This document shows positions 27,053 to 37,854 of a DNA stretch of 64,000 nt, piece after piece (within the stretch, counting starts at the first letter, position 1; every line of letters starts with the position of its first letter). Below the pieces are notes generated by a model. The model was given only the letters and a program-made list of their open reading frames with translations. It made no database searches and was not told where the DNA came from. Made by a program: the position numbers and the translations under genes. The DNA is from Phaeodactylum tricornutum CCAP 1055/1 (Eukaryota > Bacillariophyta > Bacillariophyceae > Surirellales > Neidiaceae): NCBI RefSeq assembly GCF_000150955.2, contig NC_011669.1:759667-823666 (forward strand), given 5' to 3'.

Positions 27053-29819
27053 TTACCAGCTCCAGCCTGGGAACCACTTCCACCATTTGCTGCGTCCCAC
27101 GCTCAGCGAGGGAACACTCCGATCCTCAGCTAGGGATGGGTCAGGGGCCAATTGCGCTCCCTCGGGAGCGCTCGTTGACAATTTCGTCGTCGATTCGACT
27201 CCACCCGAGCTAGGTCGAAGTGTCGGAGGCCTTGAGGGAAAGGTTGTTGGGTTCGCTATTGGGGGAGCAATTTCGCCACCCGAGCCGAGGAGGGAAATGT
27301 CGACTTCATTTGGGGCACTTGGACACAACTTGTCTTTAAAAGTAATTTGTACGCCGTCAGGATAGACTCTCTTCTCATTGGCGTCTACGAAAAAAGCGTT
27401 GTATTGGCGTCCACTTGGAACATGGACGGCGAAGCGCGTAGGCCAGGCTGGTCGAGATACCGTACCTGAGACCTCGACACAATTCGAAGTACTGTTTCGA
27501 TCACACACTTTCAGTGCATATACATTTCTTTGGCTCTGTGAGACATGATAAAATACAGTGCGGAAGCAAGTGTCCTCACAGTAGCTGTAGCACTTTTCAT
27601 TATTGTCAGTGCACTTGCTCTCGTCGACAAAATGAAGCAAGATAGCCGAATTGCGTAAGAGAGTTGACGGACCCCTATCTCCAAAAAGGGTGCCGTGGAC
27701 ATCGGAGACGTACACATCATCTGCATTGGTAGATGCGCCACTGCAAAAATCAATCGAGTCGGGGTTGTCGATGGTCACATCTGTAAAAGAAGAGAACATC
27801 TCGAAGGTTTTGAAGCCATCCAGACGAGAGGCAAGGTCAATGGAAGAATAAGACCCACAACCACTCCTACTGAAACCGGAAAATCTCACATTGTCCATGA
27901 TGACACCGTTAAACTCTGATTCCATCTTGTAAATCCAAGGATTTGTTGACTGAAAGGTCAACCCCAGCAACTCATCTTTTCGATTGCCGCAAGGCGCTAA
28001 TGCGAACCCGTAACCCCCTTGCCTAACAGTATCCTTGTATCCATCAGAGTACCCCACGATTGAAGTATTCAATAGGTGTACTTCCTCGGAACGATCGACC
28101 TCAACGTTGATTGGATTATCCATAAAGATTCCATTTTGGACTACAACATTGCGTGTCCGGTGGATTCTAATGGCCTTGTTGTGATTTCTGTAGAAGCGCA
28201 TATTGTCAAACAATTGAAGCGAAGTTGGCTCGTAGCCAGACAGATAGTACGTGAACCCTACTGCTGAGGTACTGTGAGCAACAAAGCCATCAAACTTAAT
28301 GATGGAATCTGTCTTCGGGTCAAGATTAGGAAAGTCTACTTTTCGGTCACCGCGCTTTAACAGCTCAAACCAAAAGCCTGTATGCTCGGACCCCGCGACA
28401 ACATTGTCGATCCAGGTGTTATGGGGGTTGGTCATCCAGAACGTCGCCGGTAGTCCATCACTTTCGATGCCGTTCGAACCCATGTCCGGAATGATCGTTC
28501 TGGGCGCTCCGGTGCGAATACCGATGTTACGAACAAACTCGTTGCCGGTTTCGATACCATCTTCAAGCATGTAGCAATGTCCCTTGGTGTCGAAGGCAAC
28601 ATTGTCTTCAAGACGGAGGTTATTGGTTCCGTGTACGACAAAGCAGCGCTGATTGGAGTTTCGGACGGTGTTCTTGGCGATAATAGAACCTCGCACGTCT
28701 CCGCACATATGAAAGTGCAACGGATACCTGCCCAGCCTCCCCTGCTGTCCGAAGTTAGAGATCTCGACACCTTCGATCAGTTGCTGGACGAGCGGGGTCT
28801 GCATGACCCAGAAGTGTCCGCCGCCGTCCTCACTTTCGAACATGATGTTACGAGAGAGCAGAGCGACCTCGACAGAAAACCCAACATCGTCTTTTACAGT
28901 AGTTGGCCGGGTAATAGGAGAATTTAGTTCTATGTTGACAAAACCAGGCTTGGCAACGGATATTCTTTCGATGGTTCGTTGTTGGTCTGCCCACCAAGCC
29001 TGAGTGTTTGAAGTGATGACGATTCGAGCCCCTGGTTCCCATTTCTCCAATACTGAGTCCGGGAGGATTATGGTTGAGTCTCCGTCCATATCGTACAAAT
29101 TCATGAAAGTTGGAGTCTCGGCGGGCACACCACGGACTGCACCGTGAACAGGAGAACGATAGAAGTAGATTAGAAAAAAGCATCATCAGTTTCTCTGACG
29201 GAATTGCTAGCAGAGTACTTTACTTACGGCTAAGCTTTCCGCCCGCGATAGTGATAGACCGACTCCCAGCTTCGCAAAGACCATCGCCACATATGTTGGA
29301 ATTGCTGTCAGCAGGCTCGAAGAACTCATCCTTGTCACCATGCATGACAAATTTGACCTGCGGATTTCCATCGACCGGTTTTACAGCGGTAATGTGAAGC
29401 TCGCCTTGTACCAGAATCATGGTCGACCTGACAATGAGTTCGTACCTATCGGGAAAGACGAGCTTTCCATGAATATCAAGCCCATCGCCGAAGGTCAATG
29501 TCGGTCCAGGATGGTCCATAGTTATACATGAGCCACAGGGAACGATGAGTCGAGATGAATATACAGCCTTGTTTCCGAAAATCGACGTGAATGACGCACA
29601 TGAGGTCGTATCCAAGTTGGCGTTGCATGATAAAGGTGCAAATCCGTCGGTGTCCAATCGCCGTTTTGCTTTTTTCGTGGAGACTGCACCAACGTGTGTC
29701 GAGTTACCATTTGTCGAATACAGTGAATCAGTGGCGCTTCGTGCCATCACCCCTTTGCCCATCGCAATTGCATGGCTGACCAGCACCAGAAAGGGTGATG
29801 AAAAGTCGGCCAGCTTCAT
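27053..29819 (-). CDS. secreted G8-domain / beta-helix protein of the CEMIP-TMEM2 type
   Basis: Two exons: 29819-29228 and 29136-27053, with a 91-base intron (GTAAGT...GTGCAG). The join reads KLSLRGVPAETPTFMNLYD, matching the family; total 891 residues. The N-terminus has a moderately hydrophobic leader (MKLADFSSPFLVLVSHAIAM). A G8-like domain (about 60-190, ending ICGDGLCEAGSRSITIAGG) is followed by a long right-handed beta-helix region with repeated NNL-x-L-x-DNV-type turns (about 300-600). Cys-rich and Pro/Thr-rich segments and a Trp-rich end (SKWWKWFPGWSW) close the protein. Animal CEMIP and TMEM2 are linked to hyaluronan breakdown; diatoms are not known for hyaluronan, so substrate here is open. 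No transmembrane anchor was seen apart from the leader. Confidence 0.8.
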
Positions 29820-30172
29820 TGTTCAAACTTCCCTGTGAATTTGCTGTGAACAACATGCCCAGCCTGGTTTTTCTTGCTCGGAACTTTTCTTGGCGTATGG
29901 GATTTGATACGTTTTCCGTGTACAAAGTAATCGAATCTTTCCTGGACCGACTTTGCGTTCAGGCCATTTTGAATATAGTTCCGAGAGAAAGATCATCAGG
30001 ACCAAGAAAGTATCATTTTCACACAAATCATGAGCTTTTTTTTTTATTTAGGATTCGTGCTTCCATTAGCTTAAGCCTACTTTTACTGGAATACTTATAC
30101 AAAACGATTTCGTTTCCGTCTGATTTAATTGGTTTCTACTGCTTGATTCACGCCATTCTTTCTATACGATTG

Positions 30173-30187
30173 CCCCCCCCCCCCCCC
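30173..30187 (+). repeat. poly-C homopolymer, 15 bases
   Basis: Fifteen consecutive C followed directly by TATAAATCC and then, 16 bases after the C run, a G4 run. Length may vary or be miscalled. It lies in the gene-poor spacer, about 350 bases upstream of the start codon of the G8-domain gene (which reads leftwards). Confidence 0.85.
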
Positions 30188-32114
30188 TATAAATCCAAAA
30201 AGGGGCAAATGCTTCGCCTGCAAGAAACTGATACCATGCCCATATCATTGACTGTGAGTTCAGCCTTACGGGAAACTTGGGAGCTGTCACGGAAGAGAGC
30301 ATTTTGGCATCTCACCGGTTTAAGGGCATGGGTGCCCGAGGTAGCGCGCTACGGCTTGCCGCTTTCTCAGCCTTGGGAACGTGGTTCTGTCCTCGTTCGA
30401 TATTGATTGTCAGAAATGTCAGGAACTACTTGACTGAGCACCTTCGAATAAAAGCAATGTATACAGCCTTATAGAATTTTGCGATGGAAGCTCTCTACCA
30501 GATACTGTAGCGCGATGTCCGTCAACCACTCCCTACGGCAGGCAAGGGTGACTTCAAATAAAGGACACCGGCCATTGTTTGTTTGCTGGTTTACAGTAGT
30601 CGAAACTTACAAAGGGCGATGTACCGAAAACATCTGTTTGTCCCCCGGAACCATTAGAAAAACACAAGTTCGAGCTTATCTATACAGCGAAGCCAAGACT
30701 GCAGGAAGCGTCCCGGGACAAACCCCAAACTCATGTGATGATGCATGAAGAGCCGGCGAAAGGCGGGCTATGCATTCCTTTGGCTCTCTTAGCCTCGGAT
30801 TCAATAATCCTTATGCAAATTGCATTTTGAATCGCGAGGGAGAAAAACTATTATTTGACATTCCTCAAGGACTAGCCAATTGGAGACCTTCTTTGCAGCA
30901 ATACGTGTGCTACTTGGAGCAGCCTCCTGCAATTACGCCTTGATGAACGCGAGTTGCTGCTCAAGTTTTCGTATCGCTTGAGAAATTTTTCTTAGAAAAG
31001 ATTTCAGCAAATGTCCACTATGAATATGCCAAAAGCGTAATGTACGCCCAGAGCGACGAAAATGTTTGATATCTGTTGTACGGCTTCAAGCGTGCCTTAG
31101 GGGGTGGAAGCAGAAGATTTCTTTTCAGTTGTGGAAAATCTGTCGTGTCGATTCCGCAATTCTTTTTTAGAATGGTTGTTTCTGTACGACTTGGCTCCGT
31201 GAAGCGCAATGAGCGAGTGCAGTGAGATAGCAATTGATGATGAGGTCTGCTCGCGTGTTTCGGAAAGCACTTCGCGTCGCAGTATTAATGCGCCACTGCC
31301 GATTCATACGGATCGAGTTAGATCTCCAGTACTGTTATCATAATTGATAGCATTTCGCATGAATTTGCTTCGCTGTTTACCTCAATCTTAGGATCCGACC
31401 TTTCTGAAGATCATACAATCGAGTCAGCCTTCTTGGCATATGTTCGCAAATTCCAAACGCAATCTGCCAATTAAATTCGCAGAAGCAGTTTTATCACAAT
31501 TGCACTTACATTAACAGATCTTTATTTGCCAAATCAAGGATTAATGTGCGTATGACCTCGTTGACTGTGAGCAAAGACGAAACAGAGTTAGCTAATGCAA
31601 GAAGGGGCAATATGCGGAGAACCCCACTTGATTGAGGATAAGTTGACACAGAATCAATTGGAAGTAAATACGTGACTTCCCCCAAAGAGTGATCACGGCG
31701 TTGTTGTAGAAGCTTAGTATACCTGCTAAGGCCCACACTTTCATTCTCTCTTCCAATGCATGCTCGTGGAAGAATCTCAACCTCAAATGCTTTCTTACAG
31801 CAAACCATTCATCTGAATTTGGGCAAAAAAAGCAAGCCCAATGACGGTCGCTCCAGCACTGCAGCGACTGGGTATTGTCGGACATATGTGTTCGCAGTTG
31901 AGCCTACCTCACCTTCAAACCTCGGTCTATCAATTTTATGACTAGGAAGTCATGAAGGCGAGTATGCACTAAAGCCATTACACATTTAGAAAAAGCGAAC
32001 AGCGTTCTTGTCCTAGTTACCCTGGTAATCTCAGCTAACCTTTGCGACGAACATTGTCAAACTCAAGGAGATATCTCTCCTTGCCACTTAAAATCATCTA
32101 TATTCAGTGATCTT

Positions 32115-32531
32115 TTAATCCTGTCTCGTCCAGAGAAACCGATCGGCGTCCTCGAACGGACATGCCACTTCTCCATGTGTCTTGCTGATTGCGGTAGAAG
32201 GCGTCGCTGCATTGGAGCCGTGGCTATGCGGAATGAGATCGTCAGAAAACGACGTTGCGATATGTCCAAACTCTCCACTTTCCAACTGAGTAAAAATGTG
32301 GTTTTCTTCATCAAGCGGCATACGATGCCTCCGCTGCGGTGCAATATTGTCGTTGCTGGCGTCGCCCAACTCGCACGTTGGATCGGTCGGGTTTGAAGAA
32401 CCAGGTTTGCCGGATCTATTGAGGACTCGCTTGAAAAGACTGCCCTCGCGAGGTGGCGTTCTCGTGCATTCATTGACACAAGCGGGAGCTGCTTCCGAAG
32501 AGAAAACACTCCGACGAAAGGTACCTATCAT
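32115..32531 (-). CDS. candidate small hydrophilic protein
   Basis: 138 residues from an ATG at 32531. No family recognised, no leader or membrane segment. The composition (Ser, Glu, Asp, His, Pro; for example FTQLESGEFGHIATSFSDDL) is more protein-like than the other open frames in this spacer. The ATG follows immediately after a good 3' splice-site-like sequence (TTGCTTTCTCAG), so a 5' UTR intron or an upstream exon may exist; none was placed. It may equally be a chance frame. Confidence 0.3.
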   Translation of the reverse strand: MIGTFRRSVFSSEAAPACVNECTRTPPREGSLFKRVLNRSGKPGSSNPTDPTCELGDASNDNIAPQRRHRMPLDEENHIFTQLESGEFGHIATSFSDDLIPHSHGSNAATPSTAISKTHGEVACPFEDADRFLWTRQD

Positions 32532-33309
32532 TCTGAGAAAGCAACTTTTTCTCCAAAAAAAAATTTATGTCATCGTGGCCGATACAAGAGCTTCGAAGTT
32601 TCGGATTATTGTTTTTGTCTGGCTCACTCTGGGTATGAGCGTGAGTCGTATTGCAATGGCATTGTAAGCAGCTTACATTGAGCCAACAATATGTGGCGAG
32701 AAGAGAGATATAGATGGACGAATGAGTTTGGATGACTGTTGACAGATGACTTATATTGCTATGGTCATTATATGTCGACTCCACTGACCTCAAATAAGTA
32801 AAAGATGATATAATTGAACGATCTAGAGTCGCGATTTTGTGCATTCCCTGTTTTTCTTTCGCTACCAAACCTTCAACGGAAAGCACGCGTGACCCATGTT
32901 TTGTTCCTGTTGTGAGGGAAATAATGAAAATATAATTGACGAAACTAGGTGTGTGTACTCACAATGTCGCTTATAGTTAAGGCTTGATATGCCGGGCAAC
33001 ACTAACATTTACTGTTACGTAACAATATCAATTGAAACTCACAGAATTACACGCAGACAACAAACAGCAACAATCCCACGAATTAGACACGGGGTTGCAA
33101 ACTGACAGTGAAGCTTTCCGCGTTGACGAGTGACCGACTAACAGTAAAATCAACGTCAAGGGAGAGCTGGCATTTTGATGCAGCATGCCAAGGATTGGAG
33201 CTTGCGGACATCAGAACGAAGCTGAAACATATATTCTGCCTCAGAAAGATCGATAAGAAGAAACGAAAGCGCAACAGCGAGCCTTTCGCTTACGAACTGG
33301 TCACACACA

Positions 33310-35784
33310 ATGAGCAGTATTCCGGATTACCACCGTACGACAAATAATGCATGGAATCCGTTCCGACCCGTGCTTAATCAACGAGAACCCGACGAAAAGC
33401 CCTGGGAAGCGCCATCGAAAGAGACAATGAAGACAAGACAAGATTTCCGCGAATCTGTTTTTCGAGAAACTCCCGATCATCGCAGAATACATCCCCATGG
33501 AGGGTTGGGAGACACTGGACGAAATATTCTCTACGTCCTTCACGATCGGCAGTGCTACGGGTTCCACGGACTAACGCGGCAGCGGCACATTTTACAAGGA
33601 GAAGCCGAACGCAAGCGCGATTCCCCATCGACTGTGTTTGATTCGCCAGTTAGTACGACCGCAACATCGCTCTACACTTCAGCATCTACCGAGCGGGCAA
33701 GGTCGGACAATAGTCTCGCCCACGAAGGCTCAAGTGACGGTATGAATACCAAATTTGATGTCGATCAAAAGCAACATCTAGAGCGGAGGGTGAGCTATCC
33801 CCGCCGACTCATACAAGAAGTCAGGACCTTTGCGGAATACTGCTCCGCCGTGAAATCTCACTCGGCATTTTTAATGCACCTCGGAGGAGGCGATGAAATC
33901 GATGAAGACGGAAACCGCCCTCAGTCTTCAACGGCAGTCAGTACCATTTCCGTCGCATTTTCACCGGATGGTAAAACAATGGGGTCGACGCACGGAGATC
34001 ATACGGTCAAGATATCCTGTTGCCATACTGGTCGGCTGTTGCAGAGCTTGGAAGGGCATCCTCGGACGCCTTGGACTGTCAAGTATCATCCCAGTGATTC
34101 CCGCATTGTGGCGTCCGGATGTTTGGGCTATCAAGTACGCATTTGGAATTGGAAAGAGAGGGCATGTTTGCAAATGGTCCGTTTGGAATTTGCCATAATC
34201 AGTATTAGTTTTCATCCAACAGCTAATATTCTTGCCATTGCAAACGGCTCGAGATTACATTTCTGGGGGATCAAGGAGCAAGCGCAAACGCCGCTATCGT
34301 CGCCCGCTGGTACTCGCACCGCCCAGCCCATCGACCGGTCATCTTTGTTGACGGAATTTGATCAGCGGCACATGCTTCGTTGCGTCCACTTCCCCCCTGG
34401 GGGAAGATCCATTATCATTGGTGGAGTCAATACAATCAACGAAGACCCTCGGCGACGGAACCGAGGAGGGATTGGGGGTGGTGGCCTGAGTTTTTATTTG
34501 CGCATGTGGGATTTTGATCCCGACGTAGCCTTGCAGGGAAGCGGAGCTTTAAGTGTCATGGCCGGGATAGCTATTCCGAAACGAGCTATTGGCAACGTAA
34601 GTATAAGAAATCAAGTCATGGGAAGCAATTTGGAGGTCAGGCAACTCAATCTTTTATTACTCTTTGCGTTTCAGCCGCGCTTGTTTGTTCCTAGAGCGCT
34701 CCTGTACAACGATGGAGGCTTTGATGTTTCTCCCGATGGAAAGACGCTCTGCGCTTGTGCTGAGCTTTGGCTACCAGATGGAGTGGACAACGCAATGGAA
34801 TTGTTACAGGAAGAACAGCGAGCGTATGAAGTTGAGCTAGGCGAAAGTGAACGCTCACGCCATGAACTTGCTGCATCTGATCCCAATGGCTCACAATCTA
34901 CGGTACCTGCCGCTGCAGTATTCGAGGGGCTTACAACATGCAACGTTCCGTCCATTGGTACGCCTTCTTTGGCGGCCACTTCTTCCGGGCCACGCACCCC
35001 TAAACTTCCCAGAACCCCGACACGAGATTCTGTTTCAGATACTCTTCCAGCATCACAGGAGTATATCCCCAGGACTCCAGAAAACCCTAGAGAAGTCCCC
35101 AGAAATGGAGGCCTATCACCCCCTTCACCTCCAGGTAGACGCTTTACCGGTGTATTTCATCAACCTCGTGAAATCGTAAGCACAAGCGGGCAGCAACCAG
35201 TGTCAGATATAAGGAGCTCAATTCGCGGATTGGCAACTCCTTCCGCTCCTACACCGCCCGCGCCTGGTGGGCCAGGAAGCCGTCCCCTGCATCCGTTGTC
35301 GGTTGTAAGTAGCGACCACGACCGGAATTTAAAGGGACGATATGTTCCACACGTCGTCACCGTTAGTCTGGATACAACGCCGCTACCTCCAAGTATACAG
35401 CAACAGGTTCGGCGTGGAAAATCGTTGGGCCCTGTCGCCAAGGGATACCTTCCTCGCATGGGGCAATTGCTTGAAGCTTGTCCTTTGGATGGTGCCAAGG
35501 CTTCTGCTGTGACCTGCGTTAAGTTCTCACCGTCAGCTGACTTTTGTCTGATTGGGTACGGTGTGCGCGAGCCAGTCGTCGAAGGTGGTTGCCATTTTCA
35601 TCCAGTGACGGCTTTATACCGCATTCGTGGCGGGATGACACATGTTTCAACTATGCTTTCCAGCGACGATGATGTCAATATAGCTCGGTTCCATCCCGAC
35701 TCTGGTCACGGATTTGTGTATGGTACAAAGCAAGGCCGTGTGCGAGTTCTGAGTCCGAGACCGTGGATGTTTTATACTTGCTAA
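33310..35784 (+). CDS. AMBRA1-like WD40 protein
   Basis: Resembles AMBRA1, a WD40 substrate receptor of CUL4-DDB1 ligases that links autophagy and cell-cycle control in animals. The N-terminal WD40 run (about 205-320) is very similar: STISVAFSPDGKTMGSTHGD, then GHPRTPWTVKYHPSDSRIVA, then GYQVRIWNW, then ISFHPTANILAIANG. Mid-protein YNDGGFDVSPDGK also fits. The remaining blades sit at the C-terminus (about 725-824, ARFHPDSGHGFVYGTKQGRV), so the propeller is split by a long Pro/Ser-rich linker as in AMBRA1. Bases 34597-34674 begin GTAAGT, end GCGTTTCAG, are 78 long and stop-free: almost certainly an intron, leaving 798 residues and joining AIGN to PRLFVPRALLYND. Confidence 0.85.
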   Translation: MSSIPDYHRTTNNAWNPFRPVLNQREPDEKPWEAPSKETMKTRQDFRESVFRETPDHRRIHPHGGLGDTGRNILYVLHDRQCYGFHGLTRQRHILQGEAERKRDSPSTVFDSPVSTTATSLYTSASTERARSDNSLAHEGSSDGMNTKFDVDQKQHLERRVSYPRRLIQEVRTFAEYCSAVKSHSAFLMHLGGGDEIDEDGNRPQSSTAVSTISVAFSPDGKTMGSTHGDHTVKISCCHTGRLLQSLEGHPRTPWTVKYHPSDSRIVASGCLGYQVRIWNWKERACLQMVRLEFAIISISFHPTANILAIANGSRLHFWGIKEQAQTPLSSPAGTRTAQPIDRSSLLTEFDQRHMLRCVHFPPGGRSIIIGGVNTINEDPRRRNRGGIGGGGLSFYLRMWDFDPDVALQGSGALSVMAGIAIPKRAIGNVSIRNQVMGSNLEVRQLNLLLLFAFQPRLFVPRALLYNDGGFDVSPDGKTLCACAELWLPDGVDNAMELLQEEQRAYEVELGESERSRHELAASDPNGSQSTVPAAAVFEGLTTCNVPSIGTPSLAATSSGPRTPKLPRTPTRDSVSDTLPASQEYIPRTPENPREVPRNGGLSPPSPPGRRFTGVFHQPREIVSTSGQQPVSDIRSSIRGLATPSAPTPPAPGGPGSRPLHPLSVVSSDHDRNLKGRYVPHVVTVSLDTTPLPPSIQQQVRRGKSLGPVAKGYLPRMGQLLEACPLDGAKASAVTCVKFSPSADFCLIGYGVREPVVEGGCHFHPVTALYRIRGGMTHVSTMLSSDDDVNIARFHPDSGHGFVYGTKQGRVRVLSPRPWMFYTC

Positions 35785-36159
35785 GATAGGAGGCGCTTTG
35801 TACACACTGGTTTGTCTCTTGCTTGCGTGTCTTGGGTTTGCCGTTAAGCATCGCCTAAGTCAAAAGATCAATAAGCACAAGGATGTAGACGTCATTTTTA
35901 ACATAAAAATGGATATTCATACAGAAAGATACTTCTATTTCTTCGTAGGATGCGGGTTGTCAATGACATGATCAGAGCACGCATCATTCCAAGCCAATTT
36001 TGCAATTGCCAGTTCTCTACTCTATTACAAAGTGCACTGACATATTTTCTGTATCGTAACCACTTATTTTTTTCTTTCAAACCGTTGCTGAAATCTCGTC
36101 ATTTCGTACAATTCTTCGGCAGCCAAGGGTTCCTTTTGTTCGAGATCGCCTGGGGCAGT
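35785..36159. other. convergent 3' spacer
   Basis: About 375 bases between the stops of the AMBRA1-like and SWEET genes. Nothing recognised beyond likely 3' UTRs. Confidence 0.45.
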
Positions 36160-37287
36160 CTACGATGACTTGTTGATGTCCAACAACGTATCCGGAGTTT
36201 CTAGATCAGAAACGATAATGTCAGGCCGAGTGACGGACACTTCTGTGCCCTTGTTGAACGACGCAGACACAGGCGCGATAACAGCGGTGCTTCCTCGACC
36301 TGTGTTCTGCTGGGGGAAAGCAACGCACAATACAATTTGCATGGTGCCGAGCAATGCTCCGAGTCCGTTGGGGACAAAAATAAAAGCATCCAATATTGCC
36401 AGCCCGTAGGCGAACCAAAAGACCCCATTGGCAGTGTTGGTCATCATAGTGGGTCTGTGGACGGTGGATGAGCTGCGCATTTGAATGACAGTAAAGATGG
36501 TGGAAAGGGGCGCGCCGTAGAAAAAGACAAGATTTAGATTGACGACCAGACCCACGATGAGTTCACGTGTGCGTTGCGACATGATGGATGCTCCGAACAC
36601 TACGATGGCGATCACAGCGACCCACAGCGTGACGAGAAATAACACAAGGTTTTCGTGTCGGAATGGTGCTGCCATGTTTTGCGCTGTCACGTTCCAGACA
36701 ACTTTGGCGAAGTCAAGGACTGACGAATCGAGCGGTTGATCACTAACAACGCAATGCGGGTCATTGTCAGCATTTGCCGACGACAAGCATAAGTCGGCTG
36801 AACATTCCTGAAAAGTGACACGTCGTTTGTTCGGCTTTTCTTCCGTTATTGGTAGATTCATTTCTTGGTTCATGGCTACCGAATTTTCCAACGGCACCAA
36901 ACGGTGTGATTCGCTTGATTCGGGCAGAATCTTTACGGATTCTTGAACCAAAGCATCAACTATCGCGTGACGGACAACTTCGTTTCGAAACATTCCGTAC
37001 TGTAGCTTTACCGCTTGTATATTGAGCCAGACTGAGAAAATTAAAGCCGGCGCATTCACCAAAAATACAAAGAGATTCTGGTCTTCAAGGAGGAGACTGT
37101 AGGCCACCCAACCAATGCAATTGCCCAACATAAAGGCCCAGGGCGTGGGATTCAAATCCCCCAGACTGTCATTATCCCGAGCGAAGCGGACATCACGATA
37201 CGGTGCGAAAAACATGATCAAGCCGGATATAACGCCCAACGACGGGCACACGTACTCCAGAATAATCTCCGAGGTCGAAAGCGTCAT
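36160..37287 (-). CDS. SWEET-family sugar transporter
   Basis: Bidirectional sugar uniporter of the SWEET (MtN3/saliva) family, acting in plasma or internal membranes. 375 residues. The two three-helix MtN3 repeats are at about 10-95 (MFFAPYRDVRFARDNDSLG, then PWAFMLGNCIGWVAYSLL) and about 220-320 (FFYGAPLSTIFTVIQMRSSS, then NTANGVFWFAYGLAILDAFI, then PNGLGALLGTMQIVLC). The conserved Asn of each repeat (LGNCIGW; TANGVFW) is present. Land plant SWEETs are about 250-300 residues; here a soluble loop of about 120 residues separates the repeats, and the tail is acidic. Substrate cannot be told from sequence. Head to head with the PPR-SMR gene. Confidence 0.9.
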   Translation of the reverse strand: MTLSTSEIILEYVCPSLGVISGLIMFFAPYRDVRFARDNDSLGDLNPTPWAFMLGNCIGWVAYSLLLEDQNLFVFLVNAPALIFSVWLNIQAVKLQYGMFRNEVVRHAIVDALVQESVKILPESSESHRLVPLENSVAMNQEMNLPITEEKPNKRRVTFQECSADLCLSSANADNDPHCVVSDQPLDSSVLDFAKVVWNVTAQNMAAPFRHENLVLFLVTLWVAVIAIVVFGASIMSQRTRELIVGLVVNLNLVFFYGAPLSTIFTVIQMRSSSTVHRPTMMTNTANGVFWFAYGLAILDAFIFVPNGLGALLGTMQIVLCVAFPQQNTGRGSTAVIAPVSASFNKGTEVSVTRPDIIVSDLETPDTLLDINKSS

Positions 37288-37854
37288 GATCTGACCGTGA
37301 GCGAGGATAATCAGTTAGGAGTTTACTTGTAATCAGCCGAACCAAAGCCAGTTTCGACTGCCGAATACTCTCGTGGCTCGCAAGGTTGCCACTTCCCAAT
37401 CCCGACGTGGAAAGATGTGTCCAGTATTGTGAAACATAACAGAATCTATGTGATTGTCTGGGAATGAAACTCAATGGTGGTCGGCAGCACGCATGCGATT
37501 GGCAATTGTTTTGTTAGGTGGTCACAGTCGGTCATTTTTGCGACAGTTATCCTCACTTATTGGCCAAAGATCTCTCTCGTGTGGAAGGCGTAAACCAAAA
37601 ATAGTAATATTTCCGATGATCTGTAAAATAGATGTTCCAGATTCCAACTTTCTCGGAGACATCTGCATGATATAAAGGAGCCAATGCTATTCGAGAAGCA
37701 AATTTGCATAGGTATCTTCTATGTATCTTCTATGACAGACTGCCGCGGCGGATTGAAAGACCTGCTGCTACACATTCCGCCCATCAAGATCCAACGGCGA
37801 TGATGGCGGCGGCAGCCGCCTTTACAAAAATGATCCAACACCAACGGCCGTAGC
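37288..37854. other. divergent promoter spacer, SWEET / PPR-SMR
   Basis: No gene. An 11-bp unit TATCTTCTATG occurs twice in tandem (37713-37734), and a GC-rich segment with GGCGGCGGCAGCCGCC lies at about 37806-37821, shortly before the PPR-SMR start. Otherwise unremarkable promoter sequence. Confidence 0.45.

Larger units (their letters stand above)
29820..33309. other. 3.5-kb gene-poor stretch
   Basis: No confident gene. It contains a 15-base C run (30173-30187), one TTACAGT motif (30591-30597) and many short overlapping open frames on both strands. The only frame I would keep as a candidate is at 32115-32531 on the minus strand, listed separately. I found no terminal repeats, polymerase or integrase fragments and no satellite. 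Confidence 0.5.

Noticed and set aside
29795-30406. 203-codon plus-strand frame crossing the start of the G8-domain gene
   Set aside because: It is antisense to the exon at its start, includes a poly-Pro tract created by the C run, and has no recognisable feature.
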